Positions 1 through 8,608 of a DNA stretch of 64,000 nucleotides are shown here, piece by piece (within the stretch, counting starts at the first letter, position 1; each line of letters opens with the position of its first letter). The notes under the pieces are model-generated. The model had not been told where the DNA came from. It searched no databases and worked only from the letters and a program-made list of their open reading frames with translations. Made by a program: the position numbers and the translations under genes. The stretch is from Caballeronia hypogeia (lineage in GTDB: Bacteria; Pseudomonadota; Gammaproteobacteria; Burkholderiales; Burkholderiaceae): positions 342,727 to 406,726 of the forward strand of contig NZ_FCOA02000004.1 of the NCBI RefSeq assembly GCF_001544875.2. The letters run 5' to 3'.

Positions 1-190
1 TCAGCAACGACGACGCATTCGGAAAGAACTGCGCCGCGATATGGTGAGCAAAGAAGCCGTACACGATGAAGTCGTAGAACTCCAGTGAACCGCCCAGACT
101 CGCGATGAGGATCATCTTCCACTGCGATCGTGTCAGACCGGGGGATTGCGCCAGGCCGAATTCGCCGGCGGGGTTGCGGGTTGTCTCCAT
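1..190 (-). CDS. MFS transporter, N-terminal part only (cut by window edge)
   Basis: This is the first 63 residues of a Major Facilitator permease; the rest lies beyond the left edge. The start METTRNPAG is followed by a first membrane helix containing a LGGSLEFYDFIVYG segment, which is typical of the metabolite:H+ symporter (MHS) branch, where this motif lies in helix 1. The start codon at 190 is preceded by a GGAGAAG ribosome site. The gene lies 73 bases downstream of the flavin monooxygenase and on the same strand, so it probably imports the aromatic substrate of that operon. The substrate cannot be read from the fragment. Confidence 0.75.
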   Translation of the reverse strand, partial: METTRNPAGEFGLAQSPGLTRSQWKMILIASLGGSLEFYDFIVYGFFAHHIAAQFFPNASSLL

Positions 191-263
191 GACTTCTCCA
201 GATGGTGTTGGCTTCTTGGTCCAATGATGTGTATGGCGATGGCGTCAGACTCAGGCGCTTTAC

Positions 264-1787
264 TCAGGCGCTTTCGGTGCGCTGCTGGGGCAGTGCCTGC
301 TCGATCAGTCGATCCAGCGCATGCACGTCCTGCGCGACGCCGAAGACGTACCGATCGGGCCGCACCAGCACGGCGACCGCACCGATCGACGCGAGCCACT
401 CGCGAATCGACGCATCCTCGCTCGCGATGATCGCGACATCGGCGCGGGCCGCTTCGTCGGCAAGGTTCGGACATGCTTCGAGGATCGCCGGCAGCGCAAC
501 CAGCGCGAAGCGATACCCGGCGACGTCGTCGAGCAGGCGCCCGTCGTTCAGACGCGGCTGCGGCGCACTATGCCCCGCCGTGCCCGAGGCGTCGTCCATC
601 CACTCGCCCGGTCCGAGCTTCGGTTGCGGCGTGACGAATTTGCGGATAGCCTCGGCCATCTCGCAGTCGCGCGCGTTCGCGAGTTCGGGGTGCGTCGTCT
701 GGATGACCGCGCCGAGCTGCACAGCCGTTTCGATGAACTCGCGCACGTGCGGCGAGCGTTCCGATTCATAGGTGTCGAGAAGGGCATCGGATGCTTCGCC
801 GCGCAGGATTGCGCCGAGCTTCCATGCAAGATTCGACGCGTCGCGAATACCGGCGGCCATGCCCTGACCCATGAAGGGCGGCGTCTGATGCGCGGCGTCT
901 CCCGCCAGCAACAGGCGCCCACGGCGCCAGCCGTTCGCGACGACCGAATGAAACGTATAGACGGCCGAGCGTTCGAGCCGCGCATCGGCGGGCGAGATCC
1001 AGCGAGCGAGCTTGTCCCAGAGCCAGTCCGCCGATGAGAGTTGCGCCGTATCGTCGCCCGGCATCACCATGATTTCCCAGCGCCGGCGGTTGCCCGGACC
1101 GCGCGTATAGGTGGTCGGGCGCGCGGGATCGCAATACTGAATCGAAAAATCGCCGAGATCCGGCCGCGGCGCGTTGAGCATCGTGTCGACCACGACCCAG
1201 CGCTCATGCGATTTGAGATCGGTCAGCTCGGTTCCCATGAAGCGCCGCGCGATGGAGCGCGCGCCGTCGCATCCGACGACGTATCGCGCGGTGGCGCGCC
1301 CGAGCTTGCCGCGGCTCGTGTCCTCGAAGCGCAACCGGACGCCATCGGCGGTCTCTTCGAGCGCGAAGACCTCGTGACGCAGACGCACGTCGACATTCGA
1401 TTGCCGCGCGAGACGCCCGCGCAACGCGTTCTCCAGATCGGGCTGATGGAATTTATAACTCGCGCACCAGCCGTGAGGTCCGATGCAGGTCGGACGCTGC
1501 CAGTCGATCAGCAACTTGCCTTGCGCGTTCACGAACTTCATGCCCGGACCGACGAACAGGTTGGGCAGCAGCGCATCCGCGATGCCGATCGTCTGGAACA
1601 CGCGCATGCATTCGCCATCGAAGTGCACCGCGCGGGGCAGCGCAAAGATGTCCTTGTCGCGCTCCAGCACCAGCACGCGCAAGCCCTGAATCGCGAGCAG
1701 GTTGCCCAATGTGGCGCCGATGGGCCCGAGGCCGATGATCGCGACGTCGTAGTCGCACGTATGCGTTGGGATGATTTGATCTGACAT
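264..1787 (-). CDS. FAD-dependent aromatic monooxygenase (MhpA-like)
   Basis: This 507-residue protein belongs to the PheA/TfdB/MhpA class of single-component flavin hydroxylases, which use NAD(P)H and oxygen to hydroxylate a phenolic ring. An N-terminal GLGPIG dinucleotide-binding motif lies near residue 19. The second FAD motif, LLLAGDAAHQTPPFMGQG, is intact and followed by a conserved SNLAWKL stretch. A C-terminal thioredoxin-like domain follows, ending in the DRYVFGVA segment seen in MhpA homologues. The chosen ATG starts MSDQIIPTHTCDYDV; longer starts would run into the upstream hydrolase gene. Genes for an FAH-family hydrolase and a VOC dioxygenase next door suggest a ring-hydroxylation and meta-cleavage route. 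The exact phenol is not identifiable. Confidence 0.85.
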   Translation of the reverse strand: MSDQIIPTHTCDYDVAIIGLGPIGATLGNLLAIQGLRVLVLERDKDIFALPRAVHFDGECMRVFQTIGIADALLPNLFVGPGMKFVNAQGKLLIDWQRPTCIGPHGWCASYKFHQPDLENALRGRLARQSNVDVRLRHEVFALEETADGVRLRFEDTSRGKLGRATARYVVGCDGARSIARRFMGTELTDLKSHERWVVVDTMLNAPRPDLGDFSIQYCDPARPTTYTRGPGNRRRWEIMVMPGDDTAQLSSADWLWDKLARWISPADARLERSAVYTFHSVVANGWRRGRLLLAGDAAHQTPPFMGQGMAAGIRDASNLAWKLGAILRGEASDALLDTYESERSPHVREFIETAVQLGAVIQTTHPELANARDCEMAEAIRKFVTPQPKLGPGEWMDDASGTAGHSAPQPRLNDGRLLDDVAGYRFALVALPAILEACPNLADEAARADVAIIASEDASIREWLASIGAVAVLVRPDRYVFGVAQDVHALDRLIEQALPQQRTESA

Positions 1788-1843
1788 GTTCTTTTCCGCC
1801 TGATGAGACGCCGGGCGCGGCGAGTCGCGCCCGGCCGCGACGC

Positions 1844-2695
1844 TTACGCTTCGTCGGCAATCGGGTTGGACAGCACGCCGATGCGGTCCACTTCCACTTC
1901 GACCACGTCGCCCGGCTTCATGAAGAGCGGCGGATTGCGTTTCGCGCCGACGCCGCCCGGCGTGCCGGTCACGATCACGTCGCCGGGGAAAAGCGGCGTG
2001 AACGTCGACAGATAAGCAATCTGTTTCGCGATTCCGTGAATGAGCATCTCCGTGGTCGCGCGTTGCACTTCCCGTCCGTTCAGACGGGTGACGAGCGTCA
2101 TCAGCGCGTTCGGCGCGATCTCGTCGCGCGTGACCATCCACGGCCCGAACGCGCCGGTGCGATAGAAGTTCTTGCCCGGTCCCCATTGCGTCGTGTGACG
2201 CTGCCAGTCGCGCACGGAGCCGTCGTTGTAGCAGGCGTAACCAGCGATGTGATGCCACGCATCCGCTTCGGCGATGCGCCGTCCGCCGCGTCCGACGATC
2301 ACCGCGATCTCGCCCTCGTAGTCGAATTGCAGCGACTCGGGCGGACGCAGCATCGGCTGACGATGACCGACCTGGGACGCGGGCAGCCGCATGAAAATCA
2401 CGGGCTGCTCGGTCGTTTCGCGATTCGTTTCCCGGACGTGCTCGGCGTAGTTCAGCCCCACGCAGAAGATCTGCTCGGGATTGGGGATGACCGGCAGCAA
2501 GGTCACGTCCGAAAGTGTGTAGTCGGCCGCGACGCCTTCGATTGCCTGGGCCGCTTCGCCGAAGGCGTCCGCGGCGATCAGTGCCTTGAGGTCGGCGAAG
2601 CGGGCGCCTATGCGCTTGCCCAGATCGAAGACGGCGTTATCGCGAACGATTCCGAACGAGGAACCCTGCGGGGTCGAGAAGCTTACGAGTTTCAT
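1844..2695 (-). CDS. Fumarylacetoacetate hydrolase family protein
   Basis: This 283-residue protein has the FAH C-terminal domain typical of 2-hydroxyhepta-2,4-dienedioate isomerases, acylpyruvate hydrolases and related C-C bond hydrolases. Visible family features are VGLNYAEHVRE near residue 80, FDYEGEIAVIVGRGG (metal-ligand acidic residues), and FYRTGAFGPWMVTRDE. The C-terminal TGTPGGVGAKRNPPLFMKPGD block is the usual end of the fold. It is 56 bases upstream of the monooxygenase on the same strand and is transcribed first. The likely role is hydrolysis or isomerisation of the ring-cleavage product in the same aromatic pathway. Homologues act on quite different substrates, so the reaction is not assigned. 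Confidence 0.88.
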   Translation of the reverse strand: MKLVSFSTPQGSSFGIVRDNAVFDLGKRIGARFADLKALIAADAFGEAAQAIEGVAADYTLSDVTLLPVIPNPEQIFCVGLNYAEHVRETNRETTEQPVIFMRLPASQVGHRQPMLRPPESLQFDYEGEIAVIVGRGGRRIAEADAWHHIAGYACYNDGSVRDWQRHTTQWGPGKNFYRTGAFGPWMVTRDEIAPNALMTLVTRLNGREVQRATTEMLIHGIAKQIAYLSTFTPLFPGDVIVTGTPGGVGAKRNPPLFMKPGDVVEVEVDRIGVLSNPIADEA

Positions 2696-2755
2696 TGATG
2701 CTCCGTTGATAAAAGCGGTTGACTGGATCGCCGCACCGACTCAAAAAACTAGTGC

Positions 2756-2779
2756 GTTTATCGTATTTTGAGAATAAAC
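2756..2779. promoter_or_regulatory. Inverted repeat in divergent promoter, candidate IclR operator
   Basis: GTTTAT (2756-2761) and ATAAAC (2774-2779) are inverted around a 12-base AT-rich centre. They sit in the 145-base gap between the divergent FAH-family gene and the VOC dioxygenase gene. The IclR-type regulator encoded at 3492-4304 is the obvious candidate to bind here. Assignment rests only on symmetry and position. Confidence 0.4.
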
Positions 2780-2840
2780 TGGATTTAACGGCGAGCGCAA
2801 CGCGTTTTTAGTCAGGGTTTATCACTACTTGGAGACGAGC

Positions 2841-3407
2841 ATGGAAGGAATGCAGCAGAAACGGCGGGGTCTTTCGTTGAGCCACATGGGCTTCTACGTG
2901 AGCGACATGGAGCAGGTCGAGGACTTTTATTCGCGGGTGCTGGAGTTCACGGTGACGGACCGCGGCAAGTTGCAGACGCCGAATGGCGAAGTGCGGCTGG
3001 TGTTCCTGAGCCGCGATCCGGCCGTGCATCATCAGATCGTGCTTGCGAGCGGCCGCCCGTCGCATCTGGCGTTCAATCCGATCAACCAGATCTCGCTGGA
3101 GGCGGACAGCCTCGCCACGCTCAGGCAATTTCACCGCAAGTTCGTGGAGGAGGGGCTCGACGAGATTCATCCCGTGACGCACGGAAATGCGGTGTCGATC
3201 TACGCGCGCGATCCGGAGGGCAACCGGCTGGAACTGTTCATCGACACGCCGTGGTACGTCGACCAGCCGATGCGCGTGTCTGTCGATTTCGACCTGCCGG
3301 ACGCCGAGCTGATGACCGATGTCGAGCGCCACGCGCGTACGCTGCCGGGCTTTCGGCCTCGAAGCGTCTGGCAAGCGGAAATGGCCGAACGCATGGGGCT
3401 GGTTTGA
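2841..3407 (+). CDS. VOC-family extradiol dioxygenase-like protein
   Basis: This 188-residue protein is a vicinal oxygen chelate fold protein. It shows the opening LSLSHMGFYVSDMEQVEDFYSRVLEF, a middle SHLAFNP and a late GNRLELFIDTPW. These supply the His, His and Glu typical of the type I extradiol dioxygenase metal triad. The ATG at 2841 follows GGAG six bases upstream; an in-frame TTG 12 bases earlier is less likely. It is divergent from the hydroxylase and FAH hydrolase and is followed by the regulator. The set suggests hydroxylation, ring opening and hydrolysis of one aromatic acid. Glyoxalase or isomerase activity remains possible, because VOC members vary. Confidence 0.8.
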   Translation: MEGMQQKRRGLSLSHMGFYVSDMEQVEDFYSRVLEFTVTDRGKLQTPNGEVRLVFLSRDPAVHHQIVLASGRPSHLAFNPINQISLEADSLATLRQFHRKFVEEGLDEIHPVTHGNAVSIYARDPEGNRLELFIDTPWYVDQPMRVSVDFDLPDAELMTDVERHARTLPGFRPRSVWQAEMAERMGLV

Positions 3408-3491
3408 CGTTCCGACCGTGCGGAGGGACCCGATCGAGTGGCTTCTTGCGCTGGCTATAATCCATTCAAATCCATGAGGGCCACTGTCCAG

Positions 3492-4304
3492 ATGTCGAGC
3501 ATCACCAGACTCTTATCCATCCTCGATCTGTTTTCGGAGACCAGGCCGTTCCTGTCCGCCGAAGACGTCGGCGCGGAACTCGATTGCTCGATTCCGACGG
3601 CTTACCGCTACGTCCGGGAACTGGTCGATGCGGGCTTGCTCGTGCGTTTTGCGGGTGGAGATTATGGTTTGGGTCCGCGCATCATCAAGCTCGACTATCA
3701 CTTGCGTGTGTCCGATCCGCTGCTTGCGGCCGGGCAACCGGTCATGCGCGAGCTGAGCGAGCATTCGGGCTTCGACATCGTGATGTCCCGCTGGTATGGA
3801 AACGAACTCGTCGACACGCATCGGGAGACGCACGATACATCGCTCGACCTCCGATACGGCCGGGGGCGTCCGCGCCCCCTGTTTCTCGGCGCCGCGTCGA
3901 AGGCGGTCCTGTCCACCTTCCCGAAGGCCAAGCTCGCGGCCCTGTTCGATCAATATCCGGACGACATCGCGCAGAGCGGGCTCGGTGCGACGCTCGAAGA
4001 CTTCCGCGCGTCGCTGCTCAAGATCCGGCGCGCGGGCTTTTATCTATCGAGAGACGAACTCGAGACCGGAGTGTCCGCGCTAGGGTCGCCGCTGTTTACG
4101 GACGACTCGGGCGAAGCGGTCGGCGCGCTCGCGGTGATCGTTCCGACTCAGCGCCTCGAGTTCGCCAATCTCGAACGGCTCGTCGAATCGGTCAAGGAGG
4201 CGGCGGCGCGGATATCGCAGCGCACGCGGGCTGTCATCGAGAGCCGTCAGAGCGGCGGCGTCGGTTCGCCGAACAGTGCGTCACGCGCACGGAAATCTGC
4301 ATAG
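3492..4304 (+). CDS. IclR-family transcriptional regulator
   Basis: An N-terminal winged helix (SSITRLLSILDLF, then DVGAELDCSIPTAYRYVREL) precedes the IclR effector domain, which has the GRPRPLFLGAASKAVLS and GFYLSRDELETGVSALGSPLF signatures. A near-perfect -10 hexamer, TATAAT at 3456-3461, lies inside the longest possible frame that opens with GTG at 3438. This favours a start at the ATG at 3492 (270 residues) or at 3474 (276 residues). Its position beside the aromatic operon points to local control of that pathway, probably as a ligand-responsive activator or repressor acting in the 2696-2840 gap. Confidence 0.85.
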   Translation: MSSITRLLSILDLFSETRPFLSAEDVGAELDCSIPTAYRYVRELVDAGLLVRFAGGDYGLGPRIIKLDYHLRVSDPLLAAGQPVMRELSEHSGFDIVMSRWYGNELVDTHRETHDTSLDLRYGRGRPRPLFLGAASKAVLSTFPKAKLAALFDQYPDDIAQSGLGATLEDFRASLLKIRRAGFYLSRDELETGVSALGSPLFTDDSGEAVGALAVIVPTQRLEFANLERLVESVKEAAARISQRTRAVIESRQSGGVGSPNSASRARKSA

Positions 4305-4439
4305 TCGAGTGTTGAAAAACCACTTGACTCAGGGACTTCGCGGGATTTTCAGGGGGCCTCGCATCGCGAAATCCTGTTGAAAGCTGACGCAGGCACAATT
4401 GCCTCCATTCTGAGTCAACTCATCGGTAAAAGGTGCGAC

Positions 4440-4586
4440 GTGAGGCTCGTCTGGTTGCTAGTGGTGCTCGCCGTTGTGTGCGAATTTGCCCTGGGGCAGG
4501 TGTTCCTCGAGGCGGTGATGCAGCCGGTCAACTGCGCATCGAGCGATGCAGCGGTATGCCTGGAGTCGCTCTTTTACCTCGAATGA
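4440..4586 (+). CDS. Small single-helix membrane or exported protein, unknown
   Basis: A 48-residue reading frame starts with GTG after AAAGG. The N-terminus VRLVWLLVVLAVVCEFALG is a strong hydrophobic helix or uncleaved signal, followed by a short tail with two cysteines (VNCASSDAAVC). The 3' end overlaps the end of the convergent FtsH-like gene by 13 bases. No family is recognised. Short hydrophobic proteins of this kind are common in Burkholderiaceae genomes. Coding status is plausible but unproven. Confidence 0.45.
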   Translation: MRLVWLLVVLAVVCEFALGQVFLEAVMQPVNCASSDAAVCLESLFYLE

Positions 4587-6595
4587 GGCGTGTGGAAGAC
4601 ACCATCGCGCGCGCAAGCGGACCGATTCGCGGCACTGAGCGTCGTGCTCATCCGCGTGCTTCGTGATTCAGACGCCGCAGCACTGAAATACGCCGCTTCC
4701 AGCTCGGGCGGCTGCGTGACGCCGCTCTTGCTGATGAGCTCGTACACATAGGTACCGGGTACCGTTTCGGTCCTGGCCAGCGCGCGCGTGACATTGGACA
4801 GAATCGATTCGTTTCGCGTGAGCAGGTCGAAGCAGCGCTCGTTCATCTCGATCAACAGCGCGTTGGCCTGTTCGATTGCGTTATCAAGTTGCCGTCCGGC
4901 GTTCTCGCGCGGCAGAGCGGCGAGACTGAACAGATTGCCTTCGCCGCCGAAGCCGAGCCGTGACACCATCTCCAGACTGATGCGCGATGCTTCCTGCAAG
5001 TCCTGAGCCGCGCCGCTCGATGCCTCGCCGAACACCAGCAACTCCGCATTGCGTCCGCCGAGCAGCACCATCAGTTCCTTTTCCAGCTCGCTGCGGCGAT
5101 ACAGTTGTTTGTCCTGCGGCTTCGTAATGAGCGCCATGCCCAATGCACCGCCGCGCGGGAGCACAGTCAGTTCCTCCAGCACGCCGGCGCCCAGCAGCGC
5201 AGCGACGATGCCATGCCCCGCTTCATGTACGGCGACGCGCCGCACTTCGTCCGTATCGAGCGCCTTCTGCGCGCCGCTCACGTCGCCAATGCGCACGACC
5301 TTGACCGCCTCGCGCAGATGCTCCGCGCACACCATGCCCGCGCCTTGCTTGCGCGCGATCAACCCGGCCTGATTGACGATCATCGACAGCGATGCGGGCG
5401 ACAAACCGACTGTCAGTCGCGCCAGTTGTTTGCAGTCGATATCCGTCGAGCACGACGGCAGCTTGCCCAGGTAATACTCGAAAATCTTCACGCGATCGGC
5501 TATATCCGGCAGACGTATCGGCACGATGCGATCGAAGCGACCCGGACGGCGGAGTGCTTCGTCGAGATTCTCGGGAAAGTTGGTCGCGGCGACGAGAATC
5601 ACACCTTCGTTCTTCTCGAACCCGTCCATCTCCGCGAGCAGTTGATTGATGATGCGGTTGCTTTCGGCGTCGGCGGAACCGGCCGCGCCGGTGGTGCGCG
5701 CGGCGAGCCCGTCGGCCTCATCGATGAAGATCACGACTGGCCCATGCTTGCGCGCAGTCTTGAACAGATACTTGACCTTCTGAATGCCGACACCGTAATA
5801 CTTCGCGCTGAAAAAGCTCCCCGTGATGGCGATGAAGTGCGCGCCGCATTCACCTGCAAGCGCCTGCGCAAGCCGCGTTTTGCCGACTCCCGGACTGCCC
5901 GTCATGAGCACCCCGCACGGCGGTCGGATGCCCAGCTTCGTGAACGACTGCGGATCGCGCAGATAGGCCTTGATGTCTTCGAGCGCGGCCTTCGCTTCGA
6001 CCGCGCCGATCACGTCGTCGAAACTCGTGTCGGGTGGCTCGGCGATCAGGGTTGCGTCGCCCTTCATTTCGCGGCGCACGTACCAGACCATCATGGCCAG
6101 CATGAGCAGATACACCAGCATGCCAGCCGAATCGCGCAGGAAGACGAGCAACGGGCCGACGCCTGCCTGTGTGCCGATGGACACGTTGGGCAGCCACGCG
6201 ATCTGATAGTCCGGCGCGTCTGCGCCCTTGATTGCATTGAGCAGCAGCGACTGCGAGAACACCGCGAAGCGATCGCTGACGAAGTACTGCGCGCCGCCTT
6301 TTGTCGACACGAGGATGGCGTCGAGCGTCACGCCGATCGCGGCCACGCGCTTCTCGCGGATATCCGCGAGCATGCGTGAGGCGTCGTTCTCGGTGCGTGC
6401 CCATGGCGACGGGTCCTGCCGCATCTGATACACGATGCTCGTCGCCTGCAGCGGATCGTGATGCTGGTTCGCCGTGCGGTGGCGCAGCACGCCTGAGCCG
6501 ACCGCGATCAGTATGGCTACGAACACAGCGACGGAGATGAGCAGTCGCCGTCGGCCCCGCCGCCGAGTCCACACTCCATTCCTTCCCGGTCTCAT
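4574..6595 (-). CDS. FtsH-like membrane AAA+ zinc metalloprotease (divergent paralogue)
   Basis: This 673-residue protein has the FtsH layout. A basic N-terminus and TM helix lie at about 18-37, with an extracytoplasmic segment and a second TM at about 150-172. The AAA+ domain has Walker A GSPGVGKT (233-240), Walker B VIFIDEAD and the pore-loop region YYGVG, then an arginine-finger block RRPGRFDR. The zinc site is HEAGH (457-461) with a distal Asp in SSGAAQDLQEA (about 532). All catalytic elements are present, so it should be active. The periplasmic part is longer than the canonical one and the N-terminus is Arg-rich. The ATG at 6595 has an AGGAAGAAGG site; an upstream ATG at 6637 is weaker. 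The housekeeping FtsH normally sits near ftsJ/folP, so this is likely an accessory copy. Confidence 0.88.
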   Translation of the reverse strand: MRPGRNGVWTRRRGRRRLLISVAVFVAILIAVGSGVLRHRTANQHHDPLQATSIVYQMRQDPSPWARTENDASRMLADIREKRVAAIGVTLDAILVSTKGGAQYFVSDRFAVFSQSLLLNAIKGADAPDYQIAWLPNVSIGTQAGVGPLLVFLRDSAGMLVYLLMLAMMVWYVRREMKGDATLIAEPPDTSFDDVIGAVEAKAALEDIKAYLRDPQSFTKLGIRPPCGVLMTGSPGVGKTRLAQALAGECGAHFIAITGSFFSAKYYGVGIQKVKYLFKTARKHGPVVIFIDEADGLAARTTGAAGSADAESNRIINQLLAEMDGFEKNEGVILVAATNFPENLDEALRRPGRFDRIVPIRLPDIADRVKIFEYYLGKLPSCSTDIDCKQLARLTVGLSPASLSMIVNQAGLIARKQGAGMVCAEHLREAVKVVRIGDVSGAQKALDTDEVRRVAVHEAGHGIVAALLGAGVLEELTVLPRGGALGMALITKPQDKQLYRRSELEKELMVLLGGRNAELLVFGEASSGAAQDLQEASRISLEMVSRLGFGGEGNLFSLAALPRENAGRQLDNAIEQANALLIEMNERCFDLLTRNESILSNVTRALARTETVPGTYVYELISKSGVTQPPELEAAYFSAAASESRSTRMSTTLSAANRSACARDGVFHTPHSR

Positions 6596-7010
6596 GGGCC
6601 TTCTTCCTCGTTTCGTGTACGTGTGCGTCCCTCTCATGCTCCGGCCCTTGCGCGGTCATATTCGCGCGCGTCGTCCACGCTGCATCGCGGGAGCGCAGCC
6701 TACGAATGTTGCATCTGCTGAAATTTCGCGTCCGTGCGCGTGACCGCTTTGGAACCGGTGCGCAAGGATGACTGATTGGCGAGGTGGCGCGCCGGGGCGG
6801 CCGGCATAGGTACGGTGCACCGCTGAAGGTGACACCTTCCTTTATCGTGCAAACGTGACCTGGATTAAATTCCGCGACCCGTTCCGATCGTACGATGGGA
6901 CGCCATTCGAAGGAACTCCGCGACTTCTCGTTTGCTGTTCGGGTCGACGAGCTCGTGTTCAGTTCTTCAGTTCTCTGATGGCTCGGTACAACCCTCTGGA
7001 GATGACCGTC
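6596..7010. promoter_or_regulatory. Divergent intergenic region with two GGTG/CACC palindromes
   Basis: This 415-base gap separates the FtsH-like gene and the small secreted protein gene. It contains a 10-base perfect palindrome CGGTGCACCG (6813-6822) and, three bases on, GAAGGTGACACCTTC (6825-6839), symmetric around one base. Both carry GGTG/CACC arms and look like protein-binding sites rather than RNA hairpins, since the loop would be too short. No further gene is supported here. Confidence 0.4.
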
Positions 7011-7295
7011 ATGAAGACCTTGGTTTTATTGGCGTGCGTCATGCTGTCCGCCAACGCATTCGCCGAATGCGCAACGAACGCCGGCGGTGAAACCGTGTGT
7101 GGCAACGGGCAGACGACGGGAGGCTACAACCGGAACACCGGTACGGCCTGGACATCCCAGACGAACCAGAATGGTGTGCGGACGAGTCAAACCAACCAGG
7201 GCGGAGAGGCGAAAACGATGAACGGCAAGGGTGTCGTGGAAGGTCCTGGCGGAAAGAAGTGCTATCGAAGCGCAACCAGTCACGGCTGCAACTGA
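7011..7295 (+). CDS. Small secreted cysteine-containing protein, unknown
   Basis: This 94-residue protein has a clear signal peptide, MKTLVLLACVMLSANAFA, with cleavage expected before ECATN. The mature part has four cysteines (C20, C30, C84, C93), which could form two disulfides in the periplasm. It also has a polar repeat in which TSQTNQ occurs twice about ten residues apart. GGAG nine bases before the ATG supports this start over longer frames. No family is recognised by name; similar short Gly/Asn/Thr-rich exported proteins occur widely in Burkholderia relatives. It lies alone between two minus-strand units. Confidence 0.7.
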   Translation: MKTLVLLACVMLSANAFAECATNAGGETVCGNGQTTGGYNRNTGTAWTSQTNQNGVRTSQTNQGGEAKTMNGKGVVEGPGGKKCYRSATSHGCN

Positions 7296-7396
7296 CAATA
7301 ACGTCGTCTTGTCCCGGCACCACGCCCAGATGCGAGGGAAGGTACGGGGTAGCGCACGCGGAAGCGTGCGGCGTGACGCGCCGCGCTCAAAGAATC

Positions 7397-8608
7397 TCAC
7401 GCTCCGCGTGATACCACGAAGTGCATGACGTCCGTGCGCTTCTCGTCGAAACCGGCTTCGCAATAGGCCAGATACAGGCGCCAGGTACGCACGAAGGATT
7501 CGTCGAAACCTTGCGCGCGGACCGCATCGGCGCGCGCTTCGAAGGCATTGCGCCAGCAGCGCAGCGTGCGGGCATAGTCCGCGCCGAACGAGAGCGAAGC
7601 GTGCGCAGAGAGTCCCGCTCGCGACGCCGCGCTGACGAAGCGCTCGGGACTCGGCAGCATGCCGCCCGGAAAGATCGTCTCGCGAATGAAATCGCTGGAC
7701 GCGCGATACGCGCAAAAGCGCGCATCGTCGATCGTGATCGACTGCACGAGCGCCCGCGCGCCCGGCGCGAGACAGCGGCGCAGCGTGTTGAAATACGTGT
7801 GCCAGAACGCCTCGCCGACCGCTTCGAACATTTCGATCGAGACCACCGCGTCGTACTCGCCGCGCAGATCGCGATAGTCGCGCAGTTCGATATTCACGAA
7901 CTCGCTCAAATCTTCACACGCGATGCGTTCCATCGCGAATGCATGCTGGGAGGGCGAGATCGTTACGCCGTGCACATGAATACCCAGGCGTGCCGCGTGC
8001 CGCGCGAAGCCGCCCCAGCCGCAACCGATTTCCAGCACGCGCATGCCCGCCTTCAACCCGAGCGTTTCAACGATGCGCTGATACTTGCGATGCTGCGCGG
8101 CTTCGAGCGTGAGTTCGGCGTCACCGTCGAACCATCCGCTCGAATAGGTCCAGGTCGGATCGAGCCAGAGTCCGTAGAAAGCGTTACCGATGTCGTAATG
8201 CGCATGGATGTTGCGGCGGCTGCCCGGGCGCGTGTTCAGACGCAGACGATGCCGGAGCGTGTGCCAGCACCGCGCGCCGAATCCGCCGGCCACGGTACGC
8301 GAAAGCGCCGCCTCGTTGCGGATCGCGAGCCGCACCAAAGCGTACGGATCGGGCGTGTCGAGCCATTGTGCGCGATACGCCTGCGCGAAACCGATGTCGC
8401 CCGCGCGCAGCATCGCGCGACAGGCGCGCCAGTCGTGAATGGCGAGATGCGCGGCGGGCTGCATCAGCGGATCGCCAAATACGCAGCGGCCTCCGTCCGG
8501 CGTGACCAGCACGATATGCCCGATGCTGATCCGGCGCAGAAGACCGAGAAAGATCCGGGCGGACAGCGGCATGGCTGCCTGCGTGGAGAAAGACCGCAGC
8601 AGGTTCAT
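7397..8608 (-). CDS. Cyclopropane-fatty-acyl-phospholipid synthase family methyltransferase
   Basis: This 403-residue protein has an N-terminal SCP-like lipid-binding segment and a C-terminal SAM-dependent methyltransferase domain. The SAM motif I is VLEIGCGWGGFARHAA, preceded by the CFA-family block NIHAHYDIGNAFYGLWLDPTWTYSSGWF. Late in the sequence come EMFEAVGEAFW and FIFPGG-type motifs (ETIFPGGMLPS). The family transfers a methyl group from SAM to the double bond of membrane phospholipid acyl chains. It is the last gene of a run on the minus strand, and its ATG overlaps the stop of the DUF1365 gene (ATGA). A second CFA-type enzyme is in the same cluster, so one of the two may make methylated unsaturated rather than cyclopropane chains. 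Confidence 0.88.
   Translation of the reverse strand: MNLLRSFSTQAAMPLSARIFLGLLRRISIGHIVLVTPDGGRCVFGDPLMQPAAHLAIHDWRACRAMLRAGDIGFAQAYRAQWLDTPDPYALVRLAIRNEAALSRTVAGGFGARCWHTLRHRLRLNTRPGSRRNIHAHYDIGNAFYGLWLDPTWTYSSGWFDGDAELTLEAAQHRKYQRIVETLGLKAGMRVLEIGCGWGGFARHAARLGIHVHGVTISPSQHAFAMERIACEDLSEFVNIELRDYRDLRGEYDAVVSIEMFEAVGEAFWHTYFNTLRRCLAPGARALVQSITIDDARFCAYRASSDFIRETIFPGGMLPSPERFVSAASRAGLSAHASLSFGADYARTLRCWRNAFEARADAVRAQGFDESFVRTWRLYLAYCEAGFDEKRTDVMHFVVSRGA

Noticed and set aside
4338..4372. Inverted TTCGCG/CGCGAA after the IclR gene as a terminator
   Set aside because: Arms are six bases, the loop is long and no T-run follows; too weak to list.
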